This document shows, piece by piece, positions 1 to 7,024 of a DNA stretch of 10,042 nucleotides. Each line of letters opens with the position of its first letter. The stretch's first letter is position 1. Origin of the DNA: Desulfocapsa sp. (GTDB lineage: Bacteria; Desulfobacterota; Desulfobulbia; Desulfobulbales; Desulfocapsaceae); assembly GCA_029934915.1 (NCBI GenBank), contig JAOZLI010000079.1, forward strand, positions 1 to 10,042, written 5' to 3'. Both the position numbers and the translations under genes were made by a program. The notes under the pieces are model-generated. The model saw only the letters and a list, made by a program, of their open reading frames with translations, was not told the DNA's origin and made no database searches.

Positions 1-2
1 TA

Positions 3-494
3 TCTAATCCCAAAATAAGCGTACTCAACGGACAACCCGCTCTTATTACCGTTGGTAGAAATGTCACCTATATTGATTCCATAGAATCTGATGTAAACAA
101 TGAAACCGGGACAGTTACCTATACAGTCGAAACAGAACGTGTATTGTCCGGTGTGGGTATGGCCTTAACTGCAAATATTCTGGACGACAAGGAAATTATT
201 CTCAATCTCGTCCCTGTTACCTCCGAGCTTCAAGAGCCCATCGAATATAAACAGGTTGGAGCAGGAGAAATAGGGCTACCAATCATTAATGTTCGTGAAA
301 TGAGCACTACTGTGAAAGTAAAGGATGGAGAAATGCTTGTAATTGGCGGATTAATAAGCGATTCAAAAGAAGACGCGGGTACGTTTGTTCCAGGTACCAG
401 CGGTATACCATTTTTTAAGTACCTTTTTGGATACGAAGAGAAAACCAGCCGTAAACGAGAGTTGATCATCCTGTTGAGACCGAGAATCATTTAA
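3..494 (+). CDS. Secretin, C-terminal part (MshL/PilQ/GspD superfamily); 5' end outside window
   Basis: This is the last 163 residues of an outer-membrane secretin, the multimeric channel that passes a pilus or secreted protein through the outer membrane. The frame is open from base 3 to the TAA at 492-494. It begins with SNPKISVLNGQPALITVG, the usual secretin segment with an N-x-Q-x-A core. It then has VLSGVGMALTANI and a beta-rich LNLVPVTSEL stretch. It closes with the family signature: GEMLVIGGL, an 11-residue spacer, then VPGTSGIPFFKYLFG. The end, RELIILLRPRII, is the typical last strand. The GVGMALTANI and LVPVTS wording resembles MSHA-type MshL more than T2SS GspD, but the N-terminal domains that would decide this are missing. 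A lipoprotein gene follows after 62 bp and the pair ends at a terminator, so this looks like the end of a pilus or secretion operon. Superfamily is certain; subtype is tentative. Confidence 0.93.
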   Translation, partial: SNPKISVLNGQPALITVGRNVTYIDSIESDVNNETGTVTYTVETERVLSGVGMALTANILDDKEIILNLVPVTSELQEPIEYKQVGAGEIGLPIINVREMSTTVKVKDGEMLVIGGLISDSKEDAGTFVPGTSGIPFFKYLFGYEEKTSRKRELIILLRPRII

Positions 495-556
495 CTGTTA
501 CTTAAATCTATTGAAAATTACGAGCTTGAATCAAACAGAATTTCAGGGAGAAAATC

Positions 557-1555
557 ATGACGAAGTGTAAATACATACTCTACCTGCTAACAGCAGTTCT
601 CATCATGGGATGCGGCCAGACCGTCGTGGAGACCCTCCATGTCCCTGACAATCCTGGTGCCGACGCACCTGGGAAAGGTTATACCATGGCCATTCTCCCC
701 TTTGCAGACTATACCTATGCAGACTCCATAGCTGGGCCTTATAGGCGCAACTTAGCTATCTCAGAAGCTCTGACAGATCGTATTGTAGCCAATGGATTTA
801 GTGTTGCTATTCAGGAAGATGTTTTCGGATATCTGGTTAATGAAGAGATTATCTCAGTCATGCCCTATGACGAACACTCTACTGCGAGTCTATCCGAGGA
901 GCTGAACAATGAATGGTCGGAAGTGATGAAAAGTAAAATACAGGGCTATATTCAGCAACAAAAGATGCAATCCGGCGATACTGTATCAGCCAGCCCTGGT
1001 ACCCATGCGCTTAATCCAAATGCTGTTGCAAAACTTGGACGCAGATTTAACGCCGATTATATTATGCGGGGTAGAATCCTCGAATTTAAAACTCGCGAAG
1101 AAAGCACTTGGAAGCCATGGAAAAAAGGCCTCCTTCCATTTACCTTTGGCCTAAGCAATCAATCCCTGAATGGTTTTGCCCGCTCTGATACATATGACGA
1201 CTGGGGACATATGCTGCTTCCGGGAACCATGGGTGCGATCATTGGCTATAACAGTTCAATATCCCTCAATTCAAGCACATTAGATGGTGCAGCCAGTTCC
1301 GTAGTTTGGGGTGCAGTTGGAGCTGGTCTTGGACACATGGCTAAGAATGGCGGTCAGGTAGACCAAGCGGTTGTGCAGTTACGTATCTGGGTGCAGGAAG
1401 CAGCCACAGGTAACCTTGTTTGGACAAACAGAGTTGATGTAAAGGTTTCGCCTGAGTCTATTTACGCAGATCGTCAGTATGACGCACTGTTTGATTCTGC
1501 AATTCATAAGGGTGTAAACACACTGATCGATAATTTTGTGACCACTGCTTTGTAA
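557..1555 (+). CDS. Secretin-linked outer-membrane lipoprotein, probable CsgG/LpoB-like fold
   Basis: This encodes a 332-residue predicted lipoprotein. The signal peptide has K3 and K5, a hydrophobic core over residues 6-17, and a lipobox ending IMGC, so Cys19 should be lipidated. The start is supported by AGGGAG at 545-550, six bases before the ATG. Residues 42-50 (YTMAILPFA) and about 62-85 (a helix followed by GFSVAIQED) resemble the first beta-alpha-beta of CsgG/LpoB/FlgO-type lipoproteins. ADYIMRGRILEF (166-177) and VVQLRIWVQEAATGNLVW (272-289) resemble later strands of that fold. An unusual Gly/Ser/Ala-rich stretch (about 220-268) with possible membrane affinity lies between them. This fold assignment is pattern-based inference. 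Position directly after a secretin suggests a role in assembling or anchoring the channel or pilus. It is not a classical small pilotin, because it is too long. No specific family name is certain. Confidence 0.85.
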   Translation: MTKCKYILYLLTAVLIMGCGQTVVETLHVPDNPGADAPGKGYTMAILPFADYTYADSIAGPYRRNLAISEALTDRIVANGFSVAIQEDVFGYLVNEEIISVMPYDEHSTASLSEELNNEWSEVMKSKIQGYIQQQKMQSGDTVSASPGTHALNPNAVAKLGRRFNADYIMRGRILEFKTREESTWKPWKKGLLPFTFGLSNQSLNGFARSDTYDDWGHMLLPGTMGAIIGYNSSISLNSSTLDGAASSVVWGAVGAGLGHMAKNGGQVDQAVVQLRIWVQEAATGNLVWTNRVDVKVSPESIYADRQYDALFDSAIHKGVNTLIDNFVTTAL

Positions 1556-1580
1556 CACCAATATCGTAAAACAAACCAAA

Positions 1581-1620
1581 AAAAGGCTCTAAAAGCATAA
1601 TGCTTTCAGAGCCTTTTTTT
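1581..1620. terminator. Strong intrinsic terminator, probably bidirectional
   Basis: A 10-bp arm AAAAGGCTCT (1581-1590) pairs with AGAGCCTTTT (1608-1617). An inner AAAGCA/TGCTTT stem closes a TAA loop, with one A-C mismatch between the two stems. On the + strand the stem runs into eight or more T and ends the secretin/lipoprotein unit. On the - strand the A-run at 1577-1584 becomes a T-run, so the same hairpin can also end secB, whose stop codon lies 27 bp away. The convergent genes sharing one hairpin fit this reading. Confidence 0.93.
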
Positions 1621-1646
1621 TATCTATTGGCAAATAAGAATATAAT

Positions 1647-2120
1647 CTAATTGGCTTCAGAAACCTCATTCTTAGAATTTTGATATAACGCCATAAAATT
1701 TATGGGTTCCATCAAAAAGGGAATAAAACCGCCATCTACCGATATCTGACTCACAATCTGTCTGGTAAATGGAAAAAGAAGCGTAGGACAATCGACCCCA
1801 AGTACCATTTCCTGATGTTCTGCCGGGATATTTTTCATCAGAAATGCAGCTGCATGTTCAATTTCCATAATAAACATGGTCTTGTCATCCGCACTTTTGT
1901 CCAGGATTTTTGCTGTAATTTGCAGCGCTACTTCATAGTGGTCATCGTCAAGTTTAGTATTGTTTAATTTGAGATTGACTTCAACCTTTGGCTCCTGATT
2001 TTGAGACTGGAATACTGCAGGGGCATTAGGATTCTCAAATGAGAAATCTTTGATATACATCTTCTGCATCCGGAAAACAGGCTTATCTTCTGCCGGGTCA
2101 TTGCTCACTTCTTCTGCCAT
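1647..2120 (-). CDS. secB: Protein-export chaperone SecB
   Basis: This encodes 157 residues, close to the E. coli SecB length of 155. SecB is a cytoplasmic tetrameric chaperone that holds unfolded precursors and hands them to SecA at the Sec translocon. Recognition rests on MYIKDFSFENPNAP near residues 21-34, the VNLKLNNTKLDDDHYEVALQ strands, and the very conserved block from IPAEHQEMVLGVDCPTLLFP through the DGGFIPFLMEPINFMALY end. A good Shine-Dalgarno, AGAGGTGAG (- strand of 2126-2134), lies just before the ATG. It is transcribed alone, facing the secretin operon and separated from it by the shared terminator. The 185-bp AT-rich gap upstream should hold its promoter, but I could not pick a convincing -35/-10 pair. 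Nothing is missing from the protein. Confidence 0.97.
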   Translation of the reverse strand: MAEEVSNDPAEDKPVFRMQKMYIKDFSFENPNAPAVFQSQNQEPKVEVNLKLNNTKLDDDHYEVALQITAKILDKSADDKTMFIMEIEHAAAFLMKNIPAEHQEMVLGVDCPTLLFPFTRQIVSQISVDGGFIPFLMEPINFMALYQNSKNEVSEAN

Positions 2121-2157
2121 TTTGACTCACCTCTACGAGATTAAAATTGAATTCCAC

Positions 2158-2183
2158 AAGAATACACTGACAAAGAATACACT
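2158..2183. repeat. Short direct repeat upstream of secB
   Basis: The 11-mer AAGAATACACT occurs at 2158-2168 and again at 2173-2183, start-to-start 15 bp apart. It lies 38-63 bp upstream of the secB start in an otherwise unassigned AT-rich gap (2121-2305). Two tandem copies near a promoter could be protein binding sites, but with only two copies this may be chance or slippage. Confidence 0.4.
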
Positions 2184-2305
2184 TTCTTTCTCGGACAGCC
2201 TTCTGGCGATTACTAACACTATATTAATAATTGCCCACACTGTATACATGATGGAAACACAAAGCAATTAAAAATGAAGTATATCAAAACGTAAAACAAT
2301 CCCAT

Positions 2306-3151
2306 CTAGGCCAGTAATGCCCGCAGTTTCTCAAGATTATCTCTATCTTCCTGTAAATCTTTGCCCTTCGGTGTTTCGAGCGTCATTGGATGATTATTGA
2401 AACGTGAGTCATTTAACAAATTTCGAAACCCCTCTAAGCCAATTTCACCATCGCCGATATGTTCATGACGATCGACCCTACTTCCCAGACCTTTTTTCGA
2501 ATCATTCAAATGAAAAAATTGAATACGATCTATCCCTACACATTCATTAAAATCTTCCATGGTGGCACGATAACTTTCTGCACTTCGAATATCATAGCCA
2601 GCTGCAAAAATGTGGCAGGTATCGACACAGACACCAAGCTTATCAGGGTATCTTGAACCTGATATCATAGCGGCCAATTCCTCAAAACTACTTCCAAGTC
2701 CGGTTCCCTGCCCTGCAGTGGTTTCAAGAAGTACCGTTACTGAGGTATCAACAAGATCCAAAGCAAGATCAAGATTTGTAATAAAACGTTCTATTCCTAC
2801 ATCAACACCATCCCCTCCATGCGACCCGGGATGAATAACGATAAAGGGAATATTCAGCATCTCGCAACGGATAAGTTCTTCAGTAAAAGCAGTAATTGAT
2901 TTCTGCACAAGTTCTGCTTTACCTGACGCCAGATTGACAAGATAAGATGCATGAGAGGCTACTATCATTTCAGGATTTCTTTTCCACGCTGCTTCAAAGA
3001 GATTTTGCTCTTCAAGGGACACAGGTTTTGGGATCCATTGCCGCTGATTCCTGGTAAAAATCTGCAAAGCATTTCCCCCCACAGCTTCAATTCTATCAAA
3101 GGCAAGATGTAACCCACCTGCTACGGATTCGTGCGCTCCAAGATATGGCAT
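2306..3151 (-). CDS. nfo: Deoxyribonuclease IV (endonuclease IV, AP endonuclease)
   Basis: This encodes 281 residues, against 285 in E. coli Nfo. The enzyme cleaves DNA 5' of abasic sites and removes blocked 3' ends in base-excision repair, using three zinc ions in a TIM barrel. All nine metal ligands of the E. coli enzyme are present, each shifted by -2: H67, H107 (IHPGSH), E143 (LLETTAGQG), D177 and H180 (VDTCH), H214 (FFHLNDSK), D227 and H229 (VDRHEH), and E259 (LETPK). The N-terminus MPYLGAHESVAGGL is the family opening, and GGAG lies about 8 bases before the ATG. It follows the M48 gene after 19 bp on the same strand, so the two are probably co-transcribed, although no functional link is known. 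The protein appears intact and active. Confidence 0.98.
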   Translation of the reverse strand: MPYLGAHESVAGGLHLAFDRIEAVGGNALQIFTRNQRQWIPKPVSLEEQNLFEAAWKRNPEMIVASHASYLVNLASGKAELVQKSITAFTEELIRCEMLNIPFIVIHPGSHGGDGVDVGIERFITNLDLALDLVDTSVTVLLETTAGQGTGLGSSFEELAAMISGSRYPDKLGVCVDTCHIFAAGYDIRSAESYRATMEDFNECVGIDRIQFFHLNDSKKGLGSRVDRHEHIGDGEIGLEGFRNLLNDSRFNNHPMTLETPKGKDLQEDRDNLEKLRALLA

Positions 3152-3170
3152 TTACTTGCTCCGGTAAAAT

Positions 3171-5006
3171 TTATAATTTTTTATTTCCTTCGATATTTCC
3201 TTCTGAAGTATACTTACTTTCCCGAAATTTTCGTATCTGCTGCCGATAGTAACCGCCCTCTGCAGGATCAGCAAAAATAGCCTTTTTTTCAATTTGAACA
3301 GCTTTTTCAACAAACCCATTTGCCCAGTAAGCAGTAGCTAACGTGTCCAGGACATGTCCAGCTGGAAGCTGCATCCCTGCAAGTCTTGCCATATCAAGAG
3401 CCCTCTCAGGATCTCTCAACGATGGGTCTTCACTTGTTAGAAGCAGCCAGGATAAATTATTTAAAAGCTTAGGATTGGATGGCTCAAGATCCAGGGCCTT
3501 GTCATATGCGGCGATGGCCTTTTTCTCCATTTTTTTATGCTGCATCAAATCTCCAGCAATTCCTAGCCATAGTGCTTTATCTGGTTCTTTCGTTAGTTTT
3601 TGATCCAGAACATATTCGGTATATTTCTCTTCATAACTATCTTTCCAGAGATCGGCTGGTAACAAACTCTGCCCAAAAGCAGCACAGCCAACAATCAAAA
3701 TATACGCAAGAAGGCAGAACATCACCTTACGATTATGCCTGGTAATCCATACCGGATTTGCCTCACATTTCTCAAGAAAGGCAACACGCTGACCTATGCC
3801 AAAATGATGCCAACTCGGTAACTCTCTGATATTTCCAGAAAGCACCGCAATCTTTTCAAAGGCTGAAATAATCGATTTACTGCTCCCTATAGCATCAAAA
3901 ACATGAAGATCTGCTTGACGTTCAAAATTCCGAATAAAAAAACCAAATAAAAATCTGAAATAAAGAATCATAAGCAGAAGAACAACGACCGCCATCAACA
4001 CAGTAAGAAGATTTTCTGCCGCCAGTCCGCTCACGCCCAGAAGGGTATAATACCAATCCCGTGAAAGGATGAAAAAGGTAAATGGTTCAAGTACAAACCC
4101 GGCAAGTATCGAAAATCCTGCGATAACAAGTAAGTAAAGGAGCATATGTTTTTTCCGCACATGACCAATTTCATGAGCCATAACTGCATCAAGTTCATCG
4201 AGAGTCAAATGCTCAAGTAACGATTGGGTAATCATCACATAACGCAATCCCGGAATGATCCCCATTACACCAGCTGTGATCACCCTCCCCTCAAAAATCG
4301 GCCAGAGAAATATCTTTGCTGAGAAATTCTGTTTCTTAAAAAAATCTTGTAAATGCGTTAGAAGCGGTCCTTCTGGAAAAGGGGTACAATTCCAAAGCCT
4401 GCGAACAAGAGGAGGAAAAAAAATAAGAATGATAAGTAAAAATGAAATAAACGATATATATTCACCGGCTTCTGAATGGAGGAAAACTGAAAGTTGCGGA
4501 AAAGGAAGGAGAGCCAGTAAATCATAGGAAAGGGAAAGAAAGGCCCACGGCAACACGATGGGTAAATTTGTTTTTATATTAGTTGCAAGAAAAGCGGCTA
4601 CTTTATAATTACGCGAAAAAATGACTTCATACACAGGCTTTGCTCTTCGCCACAATAAAACCAAGAAAAGAAAGAAAAAACAAAGACCTCCAATATTAAC
4701 AAGTGCAGGAAACTGACCGTTAATTGATAATGGAGTCAGATAGAAATGGATGTCGCAACTAAAGAGAGCAATGGCATAAAAAAGGAGTGCAAGCAGGGTG
4801 AGTTTTTTTTCAGCATCGAAATAAACAGCGGATCCCTGATTGATAATTTTAGAAAATAGACGTTTGGCAAGGGCATCGTAGGAAAAAAGCAAGGCCACAA
4901 AAAGACCAAATGAAACGAATGCGGAAAATTCCGGCACCTCAGTTCCACTGGTCATAGTAAAAAGAAAAATAGCAATCAGAAATAACAGCAAATTAGTGTA
5001 AATCAC
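3171..5006 (-). CDS. Multi-pass membrane M48 metallopeptidase with C-terminal TPR repeats
   Basis: This encodes 611 residues. The N-terminal 200 residues hold about six hydrophobic segments (roughly 2-18, 28-44, 70-86, 103-119, 150-168, 184-200). A peptidase domain follows, with MAHEIGHVRKKH (HEIGH at 278-282; two His ligands and the catalytic Glu) and FERQAD at 361-366, whose E362 is the expected third zinc ligand. Further membrane segments flank these near 288-305, 332-352 and 428-445. From about 465 to 600 come TPR-like helices (AIAAYDKALDLEPSNPKLLNN; LDTLATAYWANGFVEKAV). The layout suggests a CAAX-protease/HtpX-like M48 enzyme of the inner membrane involved in protein quality control, with the TPR recruiting partners. 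The start is GTG (- strand of 5004-5006), with GGAG about 10 bases upstream; no ATG lies in frame before an upstream stop. The substrate is unknown. Confidence 0.92.
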   Translation of the reverse strand: MIYTNLLLFLIAIFLFTMTSGTEVPEFSAFVSFGLFVALLFSYDALAKRLFSKIINQGSAVYFDAEKKLTLLALLFYAIALFSCDIHFYLTPLSINGQFPALVNIGGLCFFFLFLVLLWRRAKPVYEVIFSRNYKVAAFLATNIKTNLPIVLPWAFLSLSYDLLALLPFPQLSVFLHSEAGEYISFISFLLIILIFFPPLVRRLWNCTPFPEGPLLTHLQDFFKKQNFSAKIFLWPIFEGRVITAGVMGIIPGLRYVMITQSLLEHLTLDELDAVMAHEIGHVRKKHMLLYLLVIAGFSILAGFVLEPFTFFILSRDWYYTLLGVSGLAAENLLTVLMAVVVLLLMILYFRFLFGFFIRNFERQADLHVFDAIGSSKSIISAFEKIAVLSGNIRELPSWHHFGIGQRVAFLEKCEANPVWITRHNRKVMFCLLAYILIVGCAAFGQSLLPADLWKDSYEEKYTEYVLDQKLTKEPDKALWLGIAGDLMQHKKMEKKAIAAYDKALDLEPSNPKLLNNLSWLLLTSEDPSLRDPERALDMARLAGMQLPAGHVLDTLATAYWANGFVEKAVQIEKKAIFADPAEGGYYRQQIRKFRESKYTSEGNIEGNKKL

Positions 5007-5097
5007 TGTAAGAAAACTCCAGGGAAGAATTTTTCGTTCGACGGAAAGAAACGTACAAAACAGTAACAGAATTTTTCTTCAATAGGAACTTTTTTTA

Positions 5098-5127
5098 TTG
5101 ACATTTCCGGCTAATTCTTTTTATATA
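5098..5127 (+). promoter_or_regulatory. Sigma70-type promoter for the tRNA gene
   Basis: A perfect -35 hexamer TTGACA (5098-5103) is followed, after 18 bp, by the -10-like TATATA (5122-5127). Transcription would begin near 5134, about a dozen bases before the mature tRNA 5' end at 5147, leaving a short leader for RNase P to remove. The alternative -10, TATAGT at 5124-5129, gives a less favourable 20-bp spacer. Confidence 0.75.
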
Positions 5128-5146
5128 GTAAGTTTTAGATGCCGGA

Positions 5147-5222
5147 GGGCGCATAGCTCAGTTGGTAGAGCCACCGGCTCATAACCGGTCGGTCGCAGGT
5201 TCAAATCCTGCTGCGCCCACCA
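5147..5222 (+). tRNA. tRNA with CAU anticodon, probably elongator Met
   Basis: This 76-nt cloverleaf includes an encoded CCA end (5220-5222). The acceptor stem GGGCGCA/TGCGCCC is perfect over 7 bp. The D arm is GCTC-AGTTGGTA-GAGC, and the anticodon arm ACCGG-CTCATAA-CCGGT places CAT at 5180-5182. The T arm is GCAGG-TTCAAAT-CCTGC. It is not the initiator tRNA: position 1 pairs with 72, and the anticodon stem lacks the three G-C pairs of fMet. The same anticodon is used by the AUA-reading Ile tRNA, whose C is changed to lysidine by TilS. The acceptor stem shares C4-G69 and C6-G67 with E. coli tRNA-Ile2 but has G5-C68, so the Ile identity cannot be ruled out by eye. I saw no partial copy of its 3' end in the window that would mark an integrated element. 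Confidence 0.96.
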
Positions 5223-5365
5223 TTTACCACCAGAATCTGCCAAATGACCAGGTTCCTTGAATAGAATAGAACAGTTTAGCAAAAATACGAGACTGATGGT
5301 CTCACCATACATAAGGCGAAAAGCTGAAGCGGGTACAAGAACCCACTCCAGTAAGCCAGAAATCC

Positions 5366-5397
5366 AAAGGTACATCCCAAGAGGGCTGTACCTTTTT
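5366..5397 (+). terminator. Intrinsic terminator between the tRNA and the Nif3-like gene
   Basis: AAAGGTACA (5366-5374) pairs with TGTACCTTT (5387-5395). A T-C mismatch and an inner CCC/GGG stem close the AAGA loop, and seven T follow. It lies 143 nt after the tRNA and 39 nt before the Nif3-like start. It can end the tRNA transcript, or act within a long leader of the downstream operon. The 5223-5365 stretch contains no gene I can support. It holds small hairpins, GAGAC/GTCTC at 5289-5303 and GGGT/ACCC at 5331-5344. Confidence 0.88.
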
Positions 5398-5413
5398 TTA
5401 TTGTCTGATTTTG

Positions 5414-5426
5414 GTCGCTTAGCGAC
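5414..5426 (+). promoter_or_regulatory. Small hairpin directly before the Nif3-like ribosome binding site
   Basis: GTCGC (5414-5418), a TTA loop and GCGAC (5422-5426) form a perfect 5-bp hairpin. It ends one base before the AGGGGTGAG translation signal at 5427-5435. The position could affect translation, but a 5-bp stem can arise by chance. No known riboswitch class is recognised. Confidence 0.35.
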
Positions 5427-5435
5427 AGGGGTGAG

Positions 5436-6251
5436 ATGAAACTACACATTACTCAACTCCTGGAAGGCTTGAACCAGATTGCGCCTTTTGGCCTTGCTGA
5501 AAACTGGGACAATGTGGGCTTACTCATTGGTCACCCTGAAAGAGAAGTACATTCTCTCCTGCTGGGTTTAGACCCAACGCTATCGCTTCTTAACGAAGCC
5601 ATCACTCGAGGCATTGGCACTATTATCACCCACCATCCCTGTATTTTCCGTCCCTTTCCATCCGTAAACCTTTCCACTCCGGATGGCATATTCCTCGAAC
5701 AAGCCCTTGGTCATAAAATAAATGTTATCGCCTGCCATACCAATTTTGATAACGCCAAGGCCGGGGTCAGTGATGCACTGACCAAACTACTAAAGCTCGA
5801 AGATGTACGTCCCCTACGTCCAACTATTGGTTCTGATGACAAAACAACAGGGTCAGGGAGGATTGGTGAATACAAACATCTCCTTTCTTTTACGGAATTT
5901 ATGCAACGTTGTTTTCAAACCCTTGCAATCGACACTCTGCAAGTTGCAGGCGCAAGGCCCGGCAAAATACAACGGGTTGCTCTTTGTGGTGGCAGTGGTT
6001 CCGACCTGGCAGCTGATGCCTTTGCACAGAAGGCTGACATATATATATCTTCCGAGATTAAGCATTCAACAGCGGTCTGGGCACAAGACGTTGGGTTCTG
6101 TCTCATTAATGGAACACATTACGCAACTGAGAAGCCCGCCATGCTCCTTCTCGAGCAACAGCTTATAGACAAAAAGCAACAATACGGATGGGATGTTGAC
6201 GTGTATCAGTCGACATCAGAAGAAGCTCCATTTGTTAACATATATCCTTAA
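5436..6251 (+). CDS. Nif3-like (DUF34/YbgI) dinuclear metal-centre protein
   Basis: This encodes 271 residues of the Nif3/YbgI family, which forms toroidal hexamers with two metals per subunit. The biochemical role is not settled; GTP cyclohydrolase-like or metal-chaperone roles have been proposed for relatives. Hallmarks in order are NWDNVGLL (23-30), THHP with H66/H67, HTNFD with H101/D105, GSGRIGEY (139-146), the SSEIKH strand (205-210), and GTHYATEKPA with H228 and E232. All expected metal ligands are present. It lacks the roughly 100-residue insert found in the longer, trimer-lidded members. The ATG is preceded by AGGGGTGAG immediately upstream. It is followed after 40 bp by a zinc-ribbon protein gene and then rnpB, which suggests one transcription unit. 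Family is certain, function is open. Confidence 0.95.
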   Translation: MKLHITQLLEGLNQIAPFGLAENWDNVGLLIGHPEREVHSLLLGLDPTLSLLNEAITRGIGTIITHHPCIFRPFPSVNLSTPDGIFLEQALGHKINVIACHTNFDNAKAGVSDALTKLLKLEDVRPLRPTIGSDDKTTGSGRIGEYKHLLSFTEFMQRCFQTLAIDTLQVAGARPGKIQRVALCGGSGSDLAADAFAQKADIYISSEIKHSTAVWAQDVGFCLINGTHYATEKPAMLLLEQQLIDKKQQYGWDVDVYQSTSEEAPFVNIYP

Positions 6252-6291
6252 TTTTTAGTGAAACAACAATACAATAGACAGGAGAAACGTC

Positions 6292-7017
6292 TTGAACGAA
6301 GAAATAGCAGAACTTACCCTACTGCAAGCAATTGATCACCAGATAGATGGAATCGATTCCGAAATACAAGAAGAGCAGAATGCACTCGATGGCAAAAGCA
6401 GCGACCTTACGGACCGTGAAAATACCATTGCTGAACTAAGCAGTAAAATAGAGGTCATCGAACAGGAACGTCGTACTCTTGAAGCTGAAGTAGCCGACGA
6501 GATGGTTCACGTAAAAGAACGTCAGGCCAAAATGATGCAGGTCCAAACCGGGCGTGAGCAGACTGCATTGTTGAAAGAAATTGAGGATGGCAAGAAAAGC
6601 GTCAAGGAAAAAGAAGAAAAAACTGTTGCTATAATGGAAGAGGTTGAGCAATTAACTTCTGAAATTGAAGAAAACAAAAATCTTTTCAAAGGCGAAACTG
6701 AGCTCCTGCAGGAAGAAACAGCAAAAGTAAAAAAAGCAATTACTGCAATCAATAAACGGAAAAAAACTCAGGAAAACAAACGCACGAAGCAGGCAAAAGC
6801 ACTCAAGGCACCACTGCTCAGAAAATACGACAAACTTCGCAAGCACCGTAATGGTTTAGGCGTTGTCAATGTTCTGGATGGTGTATGTCAAGGTTGTTTC
6901 ATGGCCATTCCACCCCAACAATACAACCTGTTGCTCCGTGGAGATAAACTTTTTGACTGCCCTACTTGCCAACGCATCATGTACCATGAGGCTCCGGCGG
7001 AAGAGACTAAAAAGTAA
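6292..7017 (+). CDS. Coiled-coil protein with C-terminal C4 zinc ribbon (DUF164-type)
   Basis: This encodes 241 residues, starting with TTG at 6292. The start is supported by AGGAG at 6280-6284 with a 7-base spacer. Residues 1 to about 175 are almost all charged heptad-like helix (Glu/Lys/Gln-rich, with breaks near 30-40 and 130), predicting a long antiparallel coiled coil. The C-terminus holds two CxxC knuckles, C199/C202 (CQGC) and C223/C226 (CPTC), 20 residues apart, giving a zinc ribbon. The conserved GxCxGCFMAIPPQxYN wording and the coiled coil match the C4-type zinc-ribbon family (DUF164, zf-RING_7). Nucleic-acid or protein binding has been proposed for the family, but no reaction is established. 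From memory, it commonly sits next to Nif3-like genes and rnpB in Deltaproteobacteria, as here. The stop codon is 7 bp before the RNase P RNA. Confidence 0.93.
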   Translation: MNEEIAELTLLQAIDHQIDGIDSEIQEEQNALDGKSSDLTDRENTIAELSSKIEVIEQERRTLEAEVADEMVHVKERQAKMMQVQTGREQTALLKEIEDGKKSVKEKEEKTVAIMEEVEQLTSEIEENKNLFKGETELLQEETAKVKKAITAINKRKKTQENKRTKQAKALKAPLLRKYDKLRKHRNGLGVVNVLDGVCQGCFMAIPPQQYNLLLRGDKLFDCPTCQRIMYHEAPAEETKK

Positions 7018-7024
7018 TTTTTTT

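Noticed and set aside
5121..5375. An 84-codon open frame on the - strand across the tRNA
   Set aside because: Its AQQDLNLRPTGYEPVALP stretch is the familiar translation of antisense tRNA sequence, a common false annotation. It overlaps the tRNA completely and has no support as a protein.
5147..5435. tRNA gene as an integration site for a mobile element
   Set aside because: I found no integrase gene, no second copy of the tRNA 3' end and no change in gene style downstream; the neighbours are housekeeping genes.
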